Source of the DNA: Planctomycetota bacterium
GTDB lineage: Bacteria > Planctomycetota > Planctomycetia > Pirellulales > Pirellulaceae
Length of the DNA: 32,678 nt
Assembly: GCA_026692885.1 (NCBI GenBank)
Contig: JAPLNJ010001171.1
Location: 1 to 32,678, forward strand
Direction: 5' to 3'
The notes under the pieces are model-generated. The model did no database searches. It was not told the DNA's origin and worked only from the letters and a program-made list of their open reading frames with translations. Position numbers and translations under genes: made by a program. This document shows, in pieces, positions 23,942 to 32,604 of the stretch. Position 1 is the stretch's first letter; the number at the start of each line of letters is the position of its first letter.

Positions 23942-26485
23942 ATGCGAATCCTCGTCAGCGCCGGCCTTGCACTTCTCGCTTTCCAGCCGGCTACATTTGC
24001 TGCCTCGAAATTGAAACCTGAAGAGATCCCGGAGTTTCGACTCCGGGCCCGTGTGCTGAACATCGGCGGGCAAGCACCGGAGGGCAAGAAGTTCTCGTTC
24101 GGGCTGGCGGGCGTCAGCGGGACCGCCGATGGAAGCCAATGGAGCACGGAGCTCAAGTTCGGCCGTCCCCAGGCCGAGGCCACGCTGAAGGGCTACCCGG
24201 CAATGTACATGCCCGGCTGGCCCATCGTGCTGCGGTTCACCGTGCAAAGTGTAGCCGATCCCACGCTCGTCGAGGTGGAGTTGACGTTTTCAGAAACCAC
24301 GGGCTCAGTGAAGCTCGCCGGCGAACTGTTCGGGCCGTCACTGGGGATTCTGGTGTGGCGGGACGACCAGCGCCTACCCCAGGCTGCGACGATGGCCGAA
24401 TACAATCGTCGGTATTGGAAAGCACTGGCAGGAGTCGAGATTCCGGCCAACATGCGTCCCAAACAGTTCCCGATCATCGACCGCTTCATCGGCGGCGACG
24501 ATGATCGGCGTGCGTGGCAAGAGGGCATCGAACAGCTTCAGCGTGCGGGGTTCAGCGCCATCATGCTGCCGCCGTCGCGGCCAGTTCGAGACATTCTCGT
24601 AAAGGCTGGCGGTCGCCGTACCGCCTGGGCTGTGTACAACCCGCCCGGATACGCCTTCGACTTCGATCCGAAAGTTACACCGGAGGCGATTAGCCAATGG
24701 GCCCAGCAGCAAGCCAAGGCGTACCTGGAGGCCGGCTACGCCCGGCAGGACATGACCGCTTTCGTCATGTCGGATGAACCCGGTTGGTACTACCCGAGTA
24801 TCTTCAAGTCGTTGCAGGACCATCCGGCGGCGATGGCGCGCTTCCGCCTTTACCTGCAAGACCAGCACCTTCAGCCGGCCGAGTTGGGGGCCAGCCGCTG
24901 GGAAGACATCGGTCCGCTCGGCCGCAGTCAGGCGAAGGGCCTGCCGTCTCGTCGGCTGTTCTACTGGACGATGCGGTTCTTTGCCTACGACTCCGCCCGG
25001 CACTTCGCAGTTTGCACGCGGGCCCTGGAGTCGGAGTTCTACCCCGGCCTTCCGATCTTCACGAACTGGAACTTCTTTAGCGGCCGGCTCTATGTACCCG
25101 GGCCGGTGGCCAACAACGCCGACAAGCAGAGCGCTGATGCGGCGATGGGCGGTCACGACTGGCTGGAGTTCGGGAGACTCCGCGGCGGCACAATGCTGTG
25201 GACCGAAGATTGGTTCCCTGACAGCAAGGCGTACCAGTGGTCCTTCTACGCCGCGAGGTTGCGGTCGGCGGCCAACAAGGGCGGTGTGGAGTTCGGCGGC
25301 TACGTAATCCCCCGCACGGCCGGCGACCGCCAGGGCGGCATCGTGCAAAAGGTCTTGAGCATCGTCGGCAACGGCGGCAAGGCGATCAAGTATTTCGTGT
25401 TCGGCCCTGAGTACAACTTCCCAGGAAACTGCTACTCGGAACGGGCTGCGGTCTTGCCTCAGATGGCCGAGGCCCACCGCATGATCGGTGCCGCCGAGGA
25501 CGTACTCTGGCCGGGCAAGCCGCCGCGAAGCGAGGTCGCCATCCTGGCTCCCCGCAGTGCTGAGATGTGGGACGCCAAGGAGATCGCCCTGCCCAATCAG
25601 ATTCAGGACGCCACCAACAACGACCTGAACCGGGCGACAGTGGATTACATGGCCGAAGTCTTCGATCTGTATCTGGCGTTGCAGCACGCCAACATTCCGG
25701 TCGAGTTCATCGACGAAGACGACCTCTCGCCGCAGGGGCTCAAACCCTACAGGGTGCTCTACGTCACCGAGCCGAACATCCCTGTGGAGGGCCAGCAGGG
25801 GATCGTGGACTGGGTGCGTACCGGCGGGACCCTGGCCACCGTTAGCGGCGCTGGGCAGGGCGACCGCTACGACGAGCCGTGTGCCGTGTTCAGTCAGGCG
25901 ACCGGCATCCAAGAGCAGTCACGGGTGCGGTTGCTGGTCGCCGATACTCGGGCGCTCAAAGAGGTAGGCAAAGGCACGGGCAAGTTGGGCTCGGTCCAAG
26001 CCGTTGGCGTGCGGAGTATCCTGACGGTATCGGCCGACAGCGTCGCCGCGCGTTTCGACGACGCTTCCCCAGCGGTGGCGGAACGCGCGGTGGGCCGCGG
26101 TCGCGTGGTGCATTTCGCTTGGATGCCTGGCATGTCGTATTGGAAATCGTCCAGCCAGGTCAAGGATGGGCTGCCCACCGGTTTCTCCAACTCGCTGCGA
26201 GAGTGGATCACTTGGCCCGTTCGCTTGGCCAATGTGCCCCTGCCAGTCATAGTGAACCATGCGTTGGTCGAGACCCCGATGCTAACTTCTCCGCAGGGGA
26301 CCGCCGTGACTTTGCTGAACTGGACCGGAGAGTCTTTGCCGGAGGTCCAGGTGGATGTGCGGACGCTCAAAGACGTCGGCCGCGTCGAGAGCCTGCATCA
26401 TGGAAGACTGGATTTCCAATCCACTAACGGCCGCACACGATTCGTGCTGCCACTTGGGAGTACAGACGTTGTAACGCTTCGGTAA
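23942..26485 (+). CDS. Secreted GH42-like beta-galactosidase-type protein
   Basis: The 847-residue product has a Sec signal peptide (VSAGLALLAFQPATFAAS). An N-terminal beta-sandwich (~25-160) precedes a TIM-barrel-like domain from about 175 to 530. In it DMTAFVMSDEPGWYYPSIF (near 275) and TMLWTEDWFPDSKAYQWSF (near 420) are candidate acid/base and nucleophile regions of a clan GH-A enzyme. A trimerisation-like Rossmann domain follows (VLYVTEPNIPVEGQQGIVDW; TGGTLATVSGAGQGD), then a short C-terminal beta domain. TGGAGAAACACC before the ATG serves as ribosome binding site. The family assignment rests on overall layout; catalytic residues are not certain. Confidence 0.8.
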   Translation: MRILVSAGLALLAFQPATFAASKLKPEEIPEFRLRARVLNIGGQAPEGKKFSFGLAGVSGTADGSQWSTELKFGRPQAEATLKGYPAMYMPGWPIVLRFTVQSVADPTLVEVELTFSETTGSVKLAGELFGPSLGILVWRDDQRLPQAATMAEYNRRYWKALAGVEIPANMRPKQFPIIDRFIGGDDDRRAWQEGIEQLQRAGFSAIMLPPSRPVRDILVKAGGRRTAWAVYNPPGYAFDFDPKVTPEAISQWAQQQAKAYLEAGYARQDMTAFVMSDEPGWYYPSIFKSLQDHPAAMARFRLYLQDQHLQPAELGASRWEDIGPLGRSQAKGLPSRRLFYWTMRFFAYDSARHFAVCTRALESEFYPGLPIFTNWNFFSGRLYVPGPVANNADKQSADAAMGGHDWLEFGRLRGGTMLWTEDWFPDSKAYQWSFYAARLRSAANKGGVEFGGYVIPRTAGDRQGGIVQKVLSIVGNGGKAIKYFVFGPEYNFPGNCYSERAAVLPQMAEAHRMIGAAEDVLWPGKPPRSEVAILAPRSAEMWDAKEIALPNQIQDATNNDLNRATVDYMAEVFDLYLALQHANIPVEFIDEDDLSPQGLKPYRVLYVTEPNIPVEGQQGIVDWVRTGGTLATVSGAGQGDRYDEPCAVFSQATGIQEQSRVRLLVADTRALKEVGKGTGKLGSVQAVGVRSILTVSADSVAARFDDASPAVAERAVGRGRVVHFAWMPGMSYWKSSSQVKDGLPTGFSNSLREWITWPVRLANVPLPVIVNHALVETPMLTSPQGTAVTLLNWTGESLPEVQVDVRTLKDVGRVESLHHGRLDFQSTNGRTRFVLPLGSTDVVTLR

Positions 26486-26492
26486 CGGTCAC

Positions 26493-26591
26493 TGGACCAG
26501 CGGCGAGTCGCCATACATCGTCAGCGTGCGATTCACCGTGGCCGAGATCGACGCTGAGGCGAAGAAACCGCAAGGCTCAGAGCCAAAGTAA
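26493..26591 (+). pseudogene. C-terminal stump of an unidentified protein
   Basis: Directly after the GH42-like stop, another frame reads WTSGESPYIVSVRFTVAEID and then AEAKKPQGSEPK-stop. The alternating beta-strand pattern and polar tail look like a genuine protein C-terminus. It has no start. The case is tentative because only ~32 residues remain. Confidence 0.3.
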
Positions 26592-26655
26592 GGGGCACAA
26601 TCACCGCAGGACGGTCCTGCAAGGTCTTCCCTGAGGACCAGGAATGAGGTGAGCG

Positions 26656-26757
26656 ATGCGCATCCTGGCTGGGTGCTTCGTCGTGATGGTCTCGATGCTG
26701 TGGGGTGAACGCCCCCGACGCTCGACGAGAGCTTGCCAGAAATATTTGACATCCTAG
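26656..26757 (+). pseudogene. Signal-peptide stump of a secreted protein
   Basis: GAGGTGAGCG precedes an ATG that reads MRILAGCFVVMVSMLWGERP, a credible Sec signal peptide start, but the frame closes after 33 codons with no mature domain. Sequence character changes at about 26758, where the NYN leader begins, so this may be a gene start cut off by whatever brought in the NYN gene. Confidence 0.35.
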
Positions 26758-26880
26758 ATGTTAAAGACTAGTTTTTCCTCTGATAGCGGGGATCGCTATG
26801 CCGCCGAAGTCGCCGCGGTAACTTATCACCTGCACGGCCCCCGGTCCCGAAAAATAATAGTTGCTCACGCAGGAACTCTC

Positions 26881-27630
26881 GTGGCCCATCCAAGCGAAAC
26901 AAACAGCTCGTTGGCGGTGCTCATCGACGCTGACAACGCCCACCCGTCAATCGTCGAGGGGCTCTTGGCCGAGGTCGCAAAGCTCGGTGTGGCGAGTGTC
27001 AAGCGAATCTACGGAGACTGGACCACACCGAACCTCGGCCAGTGGAAGCAGGTGCTGCTTGAGCACTCGATTCAGCCAATTCAACAGTTTCGGTACACGA
27101 GCGGAAAGAACGCGACGGACAGCGCGATGATCATCGACGCGATGGATCTACTCTATGCCGGGCATTTCGCAGGTTTCTGCCTAGTCTCAAGCGATAGCGA
27201 CTTTACAAGGCTTGCCGCTCGCATACGTGAGTCTGGACGCCGCGTGTACGGCTTCGGCGAGGAGAAAACACCTCGGCCGTTTGTCTCCGCCTGTGACCGA
27301 TTCACCTACACGGAGGTGTTCGCAAAGAAGCAGGAAGGTGATCTTGAGATCGCCTTGGTCCCCATGCCCGCGAAGGAACTCCGAAGAGATACCAGGCTTC
27401 TCAACCTCATTCGTGGAGGAATTCAGGCATTCTCGGACGATTCCGGTTGGGCGCAGCTTAGCCCGGTGGGTAGCTACATCAGCAGAACCGCCAACGACTT
27501 TGATTCGCGCAACTTTGGATACGCCAAGCTGAGTGAACTCATAGCAGCCGTCGGACTCTTTGAGCTCGAACGCCGCGAGACTCGAATGTACGCACGACAC
27601 ATAGGCAAGAAGGCCACAGCCGTAATCTAA
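26881..27630 (+). CDS. NYN-domain nuclease-like protein with OST-HTH (LOTUS) domain
   Basis: The 249-residue protein has an N-terminal NYN/PIN-like domain (DUF88/LabA type): LAVLIDADNAHPS (Asp16), ATDSAMIIDAMDLL (Asp80, Asp86), LVSSDSDFTRLA (Asp105/107), the acidic set expected of a metal-dependent RNase. Residues ~170-240 form an OST-HTH/LOTUS domain (GWAQLSPVGSYISRTANDFD), often RNA- or protein-binding. I prefer GTG 26881, with AGGA about 8 nt upstream; ATG 26758 would add 41 residues of no visible homology. The gene looks less GC-rich than its neighbours. Its TAA stop lies within ATCTAAC, the first core of an attC-like site, as in integron gene cassettes. No integrase is adjacent. Confidence 0.85.
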   Translation: MAHPSETNSSLAVLIDADNAHPSIVEGLLAEVAKLGVASVKRIYGDWTTPNLGQWKQVLLEHSIQPIQQFRYTSGKNATDSAMIIDAMDLLYAGHFAGFCLVSSDSDFTRLAARIRESGRRVYGFGEEKTPRPFVSACDRFTYTEVFAKKQEGDLEIALVPMPAKELRRDTRLLNLIRGGIQAFSDDSGWAQLSPVGSYISRTANDFDSRNFGYAKLSELIAAVGLFELERRETRMYARHIGKKATAVI

Positions 27631-27660
27631 CCCCTCGCTCAAGCGGAGCACCAACGGCTC
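27625..27660 (+). other. Integron attC-like half-site at the NYN gene end
   Basis: ATCTAAC (27625-27631) fits the R'' core RYYYAAC. It is followed, after 5 nt, by GCTCAAGCGGAG (27637-27648), which resembles the L'' box (compare GTCTAAC-5 nt-ATTCAAGCCGAC of the aadA1 cassette). The matching L' box and GTTRRRY core are not found downstream, where the flavodoxin-like stump begins. The site would be a truncated attC. Confidence 0.5.
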
Positions 27661-27776
27661 GAACGCTCGGAGGCTGGAGCATCGCCATCAATGGGGAACT
27701 GAGTTTCGATCCAGCCCAGCACCTTGGCGGTGTTGCCCTGGCGTCTGGGGCTGCCCAGGATGGTCATGATTTGCAT
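27639..27776 (-). pseudogene. NAD(P)H-dependent FMN reductase / flavodoxin-family N-terminal stump
   Basis: A strong AAGGAG site stands 7 nt before the ATG at 27776. The product begins MQIMTILGSPRRQGNTAKVL then GWIETQF, the FMN phosphate-binding start of NADPH-dependent FMN reductases (LGSPRRxGNT). Coding resemblance ends after ~28 residues, and the frame closes at 45 codons in the attC-like region. It is the last gene of the minus-strand cluster, 17 bp behind the GH5-like gene. Confidence 0.65.
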
Positions 27777-27793
27777 GGCTTGCTCCTTGCCGA

Positions 27794-29065
27794 CTACTTG
27801 GTCTTGGATGAAGTGGGGCTGATCAGCCGGTGAACGCCGGCCGTCGTGGAGAACAGTCCAGCACGATCAGGCAAATCGACCCAAGCATTGCCTTCCTGGC
27901 GTTGGACCTTGGCTTCTGTCCAACCCGGCAGATGCAGCCGAAAGGCGTGCTCCCGAGATGCCAGTCGCGTGAGCGGTTTCTCCACGGTGCCCCGCAAGCC
28001 CTCGCTGACCCGGTCTACGTCCGGGTAGATCCGTAGCGTGGCCGTCTCGCCTTCGATTCGTAGATTAACGATACCGGTGCCATCCCAGTCGAAGTAGGGG
28101 CAGCTTCCTACTGAGAGGACCCGCCGCGGCTGCTCCGGCAGCTGAAGCGGTCGCCAATCGGTGGGCCGGGCTTGCATGTAGCAGTCCGCGGCGGCGAGCA
28201 GTGCGGCGTTGCGATGGAAGCTGACGGCGGCCGGCGCAAATACCTGATCGTCCTCCGGCGTGGGAAAGCTCGCTCCTCGCGGCAACCGCCTGAAGACTTC
28301 GCCCCCGATCAGGAAGCTGGCCGTCTTGCCAGGGACGTGCCAGAGATTCAGGTAGTGCTGCGGCCAGTCCCAGTTGAGATGGGCCAAAGCCCGGGCGTCG
28401 TACTGGAACTGGCAGGCTACTTGGACCCCGGCGTTTCGCCAGTGACGAGCCAGCGCCGGGTACATGCTCACGAGGTCGCGAGTGCCGGAGGCGTCGAACT
28501 CGTAGACCAACCGGGCCTTGGCGGCGAAGCGGGCCTCCGGCGGGGAATTCGCGGTCGCGCCCAGCAGGTTCACTTTGTCGTTCCGCGGGTCCTGGGGCAG
28601 TCCGCCCGGATAGGCCCCAAGCGTGATCGCATCGCAGCGACTATCGGCGATCGCCTGGAACACATCGTTCACATCGCCCCAGCGGTTGGCGAAGTAAGCG
28701 ATCGGCTGCCGGGCTCCCGTCTGGCGGATCGCTTCCAACATCGTGTCGATGTATCGCCGGAGCATCTGATAGCGGAAACATGCGAAGATCTCGGCCGAGT
28801 CCCAATCCGGCGACGGGAGGAACCGCCGCCACTCCTCGGCCACCGCCCCAACGCCTCGGCGGGCGGCTTCGTCACTCAACCAGGTCTGGCCGGGGTCGCC
28901 GGAAATGATATTGCCGTAGGGCCAATAGTCCGGCTCGTTGATGATCTCCAGGAGTGTCAGGCAGGGCTCGTCAACGAGCCGGTGGCCGGTGTGCGGGTTG
29001 GTGTGGGAGAGGAACTGTCCCAGGTAGTTGGCCTGGATTTTCCAGGCGGCCGGCCACATGCTCAT
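27794..29065 (-). CDS. GH5-like cellulase-family glycosidase, N-terminal part missing
   Basis: The 423-residue open frame contains the second half of a clan GH-A TIM barrel: AWKIQANYLGQFLSHTNPHT, then LLEIINEPDYW with the acid/base Glu, and ARLVYEFDASGTRDL with the probable nucleophile Glu. A C-terminal beta domain follows (RVLSVGSCPYFDWDGTGIVN; HAFRLHLPGWTEAKV). Full-length relatives carry a signal peptide and about 150-200 more residues of barrel before AWKIQ. Weakly similar sequence may extend a few codons upstream of the ATG (GFSHNTPKQA). Directly upstream is a signal-peptide fragment in another frame. The protein is therefore probably non-functional as it stands, or the gene is frameshifted. 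Confidence 0.72.
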   Translation of the reverse strand: MSMWPAAWKIQANYLGQFLSHTNPHTGHRLVDEPCLTLLEIINEPDYWPYGNIISGDPGQTWLSDEAARRGVGAVAEEWRRFLPSPDWDSAEIFACFRYQMLRRYIDTMLEAIRQTGARQPIAYFANRWGDVNDVFQAIADSRCDAITLGAYPGGLPQDPRNDKVNLLGATANSPPEARFAAKARLVYEFDASGTRDLVSMYPALARHWRNAGVQVACQFQYDARALAHLNWDWPQHYLNLWHVPGKTASFLIGGEVFRRLPRGASFPTPEDDQVFAPAAVSFHRNAALLAAADCYMQARPTDWRPLQLPEQPRRVLSVGSCPYFDWDGTGIVNLRIEGETATLRIYPDVDRVSEGLRGTVEKPLTRLASREHAFRLHLPGWTEAKVQRQEGNAWVDLPDRAGLFSTTAGVHRLISPTSSKTK

Positions 29066-29388
29066 CGCCTGCTTGGGCGTGTTATGGGAGAATCCGCTAC
29101 GACGTGCAGAAAGAGCAGCGGTGGTCGCGCCGCGCTGTGGACCAGCTTCGCCCCTTGCACCTGGGCCTGCGGTGTCAATTGCGGTAACTGGCTCGCTTCG
29201 CCCTCCACGAGGGCCACGATCCGCCAGTGGCAGGCAGGGCCGTCAAGTCGCGTTGACACAGAGGCCAGTCGGATATGGGCCTCCGCCGCCAAGAGCGAAG
29301 GAGCGGTGAGGAGCAGGACCGGAAGTAGGCGACTTAGGACGGAGATCGTTGACCGGATCATGGGCATTGGGATCATGGAGCAAGACAT
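29062..29388 (-). pseudogene. Secreted-protein N-terminal fragment fused out of frame to the GH5-like gene
   Basis: The frame encodes a good Sec signal peptide (MIRSTISVLSRLLPVLLLTA then PSLLAAEAHI; ATG 29361, with alternative upstream ATGs). About 60 residues follow (STRLDGPACHWRIVALVEGE; QLTPQAQVQGAKLVHSAARP) before it runs into a stop that overlaps the GH5-like ATG. I do not recognise the mature domain. It could be the original 5' end of the GH5-like gene with an internal deletion, or the start of a different gene. Confidence 0.5.
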
Positions 29389-29427
29389 GTGGTGGAGGTT
29401 GGCGTTCGTCCGACGTCCTGGGATGGT

Positions 29428-29656
29428 TCAATGGGTCAGAATGATGGGTCGGGAGGTTCCCGGTGATTTCTGTGAGTACCACCGCGAGCGCCAGAGTTTG
29501 TCCAAGGTCGGCAGGCTGTAGAGCTGGATACCGGGCGGGCCGAACGCAGGGTTGTCGATAATCCACCGCTCCCTCGCGGCATCATAGCCGACCACGACGA
29601 CTGTGTGGCCGGTGGGGGCCCGGCCGCGCTGCTCCACCGTGATGTCCAGCAAAAAA
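29428..29656 (-). pseudogene. C39-like (papain-fold) peptidase C-terminal fragment
   Basis: From a run of six T (minus strand, 29656-29651) the frame reads LLDITVEQRGRAPTGHTVVV then VGYDAARERWIIDNPAFGPP and LDKLWRSRWYSQKSPG. The GHTVVVVGYD...IDNPAF pattern is the His/Asp part of peptidase C39-like domains. The catalytic Cys half is missing. It is joined, in another frame, to the end of the beta-helix fragment. Confidence 0.6.
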
Positions 29657-30196
29657 CTGCGTGTAGGGCTGGCCATCGACGTAGACCTCGCCCAATACCT
29701 CTTCCAGTTCTCCCGGGGCAGGACGCAGCTGCTTGCTCGTGTCCGAACCGTTGATGCTGATGCCGCGGTGGAACGGGTTCTCGGCTTGGAACATCGCCAG
29801 ATCGAGCGAGCCGCGGAAGACGGGTTCCGATCCCTCGACCCGTTCCCATTTCGGCGCGAAGACATCGCTGCCTTTGACGACCGCCCTTCCTGGCTGGGCC
29901 GACAGGTAAACGATCGGCTTGTCCTTCTCACCGCCGCGTGCGGGTGATACTCGCTGCCGATACACGCCCGGATGCACCAAAACCGTATCACCTGGCTGGG
30001 CTGCGAGTGCTGCTGGAGCAATCGTGCGGAAGGGCCTCTCTTCGGTGCCTGGCCCCGCATCGTCGGCCTGCGCGTGGGGCGCGGCGACAACCCATGTTCT
30101 GGCTTCCGCCTCGCGCGCGGCAGCAGTGGCGAGAGCGACCGCCAGCAGGAGACCGATCGGAACCTTGTAAAACGAGCACGTCGTATGCAGGAGCAT
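29651..30196 (-). pseudogene. Secreted beta-helix (DUF1565-type) protein, N-terminal fragment
   Basis: The ATG at 30196 has GGAAAGGA about 8 nt upstream and opens a Sec signal peptide (VPIGLLLAVALATAAAREAE). The mature start has the beta-helix signature AAPHAQADDAGPGTEERPFR and TIAPAALAAQPGDTVLVHPG, VYRQRVSPARGGEKDKPIVY. It runs ~180 residues to VLGEVYVDGQPYTQFF and then loses homology at the T-run, where the C39-like fragment starts. Full-length relatives have 400-700 residues. Confidence 0.68.
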
Positions 30197-30368
30197 GTGG
30201 TGGTTCCTTTCCCGGAGGCAAGCAAACGAGGGGTGATGACGACTGGACGCGGGACACCGTGAAGAACAGACTCCCCAGGACCACAGCGAGTGGCCCAGAG
30301 CGATTTGGTTGGCAAGTCGGTTTGTCGAGTTCGGCCAGAGCACGCCCGCCAAGCAACGCCCCTGGGAA

Positions 30369-31352
30369 TCACGGTAGTTCTTCCAGGCTGACATCGCCTC
30401 GGTCCGGTACGACCTGCACCAGAACGTAGGTGGCTCCGTCGTGCTCCAGCAACTTCGCTTCCACGGCCCGGCCACCTTGATCAGCCCTCACCGCTTTCCA
30501 CGAGGGGGCCACGCGGACCTTGACAGTCAATGGGAAGTTGAACCGCGTGTCATCCATCTCGTCCGACAGGCTCAGCACAATCTTGTCGGCAGTGGCAGAC
30601 TTCACTTCCAGGTGCGCCGTGTCGCGTTCCTGGCCGTACTGCGCCACCTCCCGGAACAGTCCCAACCACAGGTCGTTGCTCAGGACCCGCTGGTGCACGA
30701 AGGCCAGGTGCTCTTCCTCGCGCTCACGCGTCTCCGGTTTGACTTGGTGGTAGTGTGAGCAATACCAGCCGCGATAGACGGTATCTCTGCGAGCGTTCTT
30801 CTGGAAGAGGGCCTGCATGTCAGCCCAGGGGGCCTTGGGGTCGTCCACATGCAGCTCACCGATGCTGTTTGTCCGTAAGTAGTTGACCCGGTTGGCCGGG
30901 TTGATCACGCCTGTCCCACCCCGGCAGCCAATGAAATGCTTGGCGGCCAGCTCAGGGTCATTCAGCGTGTCCTGATCCTTGCCGCCAGGGTAGGCCAGCA
31001 CCAGCACCTTGTTGCCCGGCATGGCGGCCTCGATCTGGCGGATCGACTCGGAATACTCGTTCTCGACACCCTTCCAGGTTGGCGACGTGGTACGCAGATG
31101 GTTGACCGTATGCGACTGCACGTCGTGTCCCTGGGCATGCAACCGCTGCCAGCCGTCCCAGGTGCCGCCCCAGCCTCTTCCAACGCTGCTGGTGACGATG
31201 AACCACGTGATCCGCAGGTTGTACTTCTTCGACATCTCCTGCCACCAATCGTGATCGGGCGCGGTATTGTCGTCGATGGTGATCGAGCAGGCCGCCAGGG
31301 CGTCGTCTTTCCACAGGCAGACGCTCATTTCGCCGAATAGCCTGCACCTCAC
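30369..31352 (-). CDS. Polysaccharide deacetylase-like (NodB) protein without visible signal peptide
   Basis: The 327-residue frame has NodB motifs: ACSITIDDNTAPDHDWW (metal Asp), GHDVQSHTVNHLRTTS (the HxxxH metal ligands) and VLVLAYPGGKDQDT. A C-terminal beta domain spans about 235-327 (TADKIVLSLSDEMDDTRFNF). The homology begins abruptly at MSVCLWKDDALAACS (ATG 31328), and the GTG at 31352 adds only eight residues; secreted relatives normally have a signal peptide before this, so the 5' end may be lost. It lies 25 bp behind the GH43-like gene. It probably deacetylated a sugar polymer. Confidence 0.75.
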   Translation of the reverse strand: MRCRLFGEMSVCLWKDDALAACSITIDDNTAPDHDWWQEMSKKYNLRITWFIVTSSVGRGWGGTWDGWQRLHAQGHDVQSHTVNHLRTTSPTWKGVENEYSESIRQIEAAMPGNKVLVLAYPGGKDQDTLNDPELAAKHFIGCRGGTGVINPANRVNYLRTNSIGELHVDDPKAPWADMQALFQKNARRDTVYRGWYCSHYHQVKPETREREEEHLAFVHQRVLSNDLWLGLFREVAQYGQERDTAHLEVKSATADKIVLSLSDEMDDTRFNFPLTVKVRVAPSWKAVRADQGGRAVEAKLLEHDGATYVLVQVVPDRGDVSLEELP

Positions 31353-31377
31353 CGCGGTTTACTGACGTGAGAAGGAA

Positions 31378-32472
31378 TTACTCTGCCTGCGGCGTTACCA
31401 GCGGCAACCGAAGCCACGCCAAGCCGATGTCGCGGTTCATGTGACTCTTGACGCCCCCAGGCATCTTCGCCTCGGCGTTGCCATCGTAGAAGATGGCCAG
31501 TCGGTCGCCCATCCGTAGCACGGACGGCAGGCCGATGATGTGCTTGGACCAGGAGCAGTTGCCCCCGTCCAAGACCACTGCCTTGCGGGCCGGATCCCAG
31601 CGGTCGAGGTCCTTGCTCCAGTAGACCCACACCGCGTCCGTGTACTCAAAGCCGTCGAGTCCAACGTGGTTGGTGAACAGAAACCAGGTCTGGCTGGTCT
31701 GCTCGAAGTAGAGCGAGGAGTTCTCGATCTGCTCCGCCGCTGGCAGGATCGGCTGAGGATCGAGGGTCCAGGGGCCATCGAGGTTCTTCGTGCGGGCAAT
31801 ACTTATCGTGCGCTGGATGGGATGGTCCGTCGCCGCGCTGAAGAACATGCGGTACTCGTCGCCCTGCTTGACGATCTGCCCGGGGCTCGCGGTCACGGAG
31901 TAATAGGTGTTGGGTTTTGCCTGGAACGGCACGACGTCCGGCTGCTTCGTCCACGGCTCCGCGGGCGATGTGCTCTTGGCCTTCATCGTCAGGTACGGGA
32001 AGGCAGGCACCATGTCCGGCGCAGGCGTGGCATGGGGCGTGCCCATGTAGAACATGTGCCAAGTCGTTCCGTCGCCGTAGGTCGTCCCATACGAAGCCGA
32101 GGCCGAGTCGTTCGCTCCGGGCTTGCCCAATTCCAGCACCGGCCCCTTCTTCTGCCAATGGATCAAGTCCTTGCTCGTGGCCAGGGCAGCCAGACAGCCT
32201 TTGGGCCCCGCGGCGTCGTAGTGCATGTAGTACGTCCCGCCCGACTCATAGACCCAGACGTCCCTGGCCCCGAGGACGTCGCAGTGCTCCGGCCCATCGC
32301 CGTGACGCAGTACGATGCCATGATCGACGGCATCCAGCCGGTGGCTCGCGGTCGGGCGCCCGTCGCGGTACTGCGCGGGCCGGGGCGATTCGGCGGCAGT
32401 CCCAGGCCGCCCCGAGCCTGCCACCGTCCAGACAAAAGCGATCGTCACGCCAGCCAGAACAAACTTGTGCAT
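31378..32472 (-). CDS. Secreted GH43/GH-J-like five-bladed beta-propeller glycosidase
   Basis: The product has 364 residues. ATG 32472 has GAGG 7 nt upstream and opens a Sec signal peptide (MHKFVLAGVTIAFVWTVAGS); the ATG four codons earlier has no site. Propeller blades show the typical motifs RDVWVYESGGTYYMHYDAAG, ATSKDLIHWQKKGPVLELGK, TTWHMFYMGTPHATP, DEYRMFFSAATDHPIQRTIS and VYWSKDLDRWDPA, as in GH43, GH32 and GH117-type enzymes. The substrate cannot be assigned. It heads the minus-strand carbohydrate cluster and is divergent from the partial gene at 32605; the short divergent spacer contains a near-palindrome TTAACCGGTAA around 32510. Confidence 0.82.
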   Translation of the reverse strand: MHKFVLAGVTIAFVWTVAGSGRPGTAAESPRPAQYRDGRPTASHRLDAVDHGIVLRHGDGPEHCDVLGARDVWVYESGGTYYMHYDAAGPKGCLAALATSKDLIHWQKKGPVLELGKPGANDSASASYGTTYGDGTTWHMFYMGTPHATPAPDMVPAFPYLTMKAKSTSPAEPWTKQPDVVPFQAKPNTYYSVTASPGQIVKQGDEYRMFFSAATDHPIQRTISIARTKNLDGPWTLDPQPILPAAEQIENSSLYFEQTSQTWFLFTNHVGLDGFEYTDAVWVYWSKDLDRWDPARKAVVLDGGNCSWSKHIIGLPSVLRMGDRLAIFYDGNAEAKMPGGVKSHMNRDIGLAWLRLPLVTPQAE

Positions 32473-32604
32473 GCGCCACCTCATGTTGCTTTGCTAGAAT
32501 GTGCCCAAGTTAACCGGTAATTGGACGCAACACAAACCGGGAACCAAATCCCGAACCACGTGAACTCACCCTACTGGAAGCCTCTGCCCCCGAAAGTTAC
32601 GAAG

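Larger units (their letters stand above)
26486..26880. other. Relic-filled spacer before the NYN gene
   Basis: This 395-bp stretch contains two apparent gene stumps (26493-26591, 26656-26757) and an AT-richer leader for the NYN gene from about 26758, with a small hairpin ATAGCG-GGGAT-CGCTAT near 26783-26799. No full gene or clear promoter was found. Confidence 0.4.

Noticed and set aside
26489..26752. 87-codon minus-strand frame
   Set aside because: Ser/Thr/Arg-rich shadow without homology; the plus strand shows more credible protein fragments.
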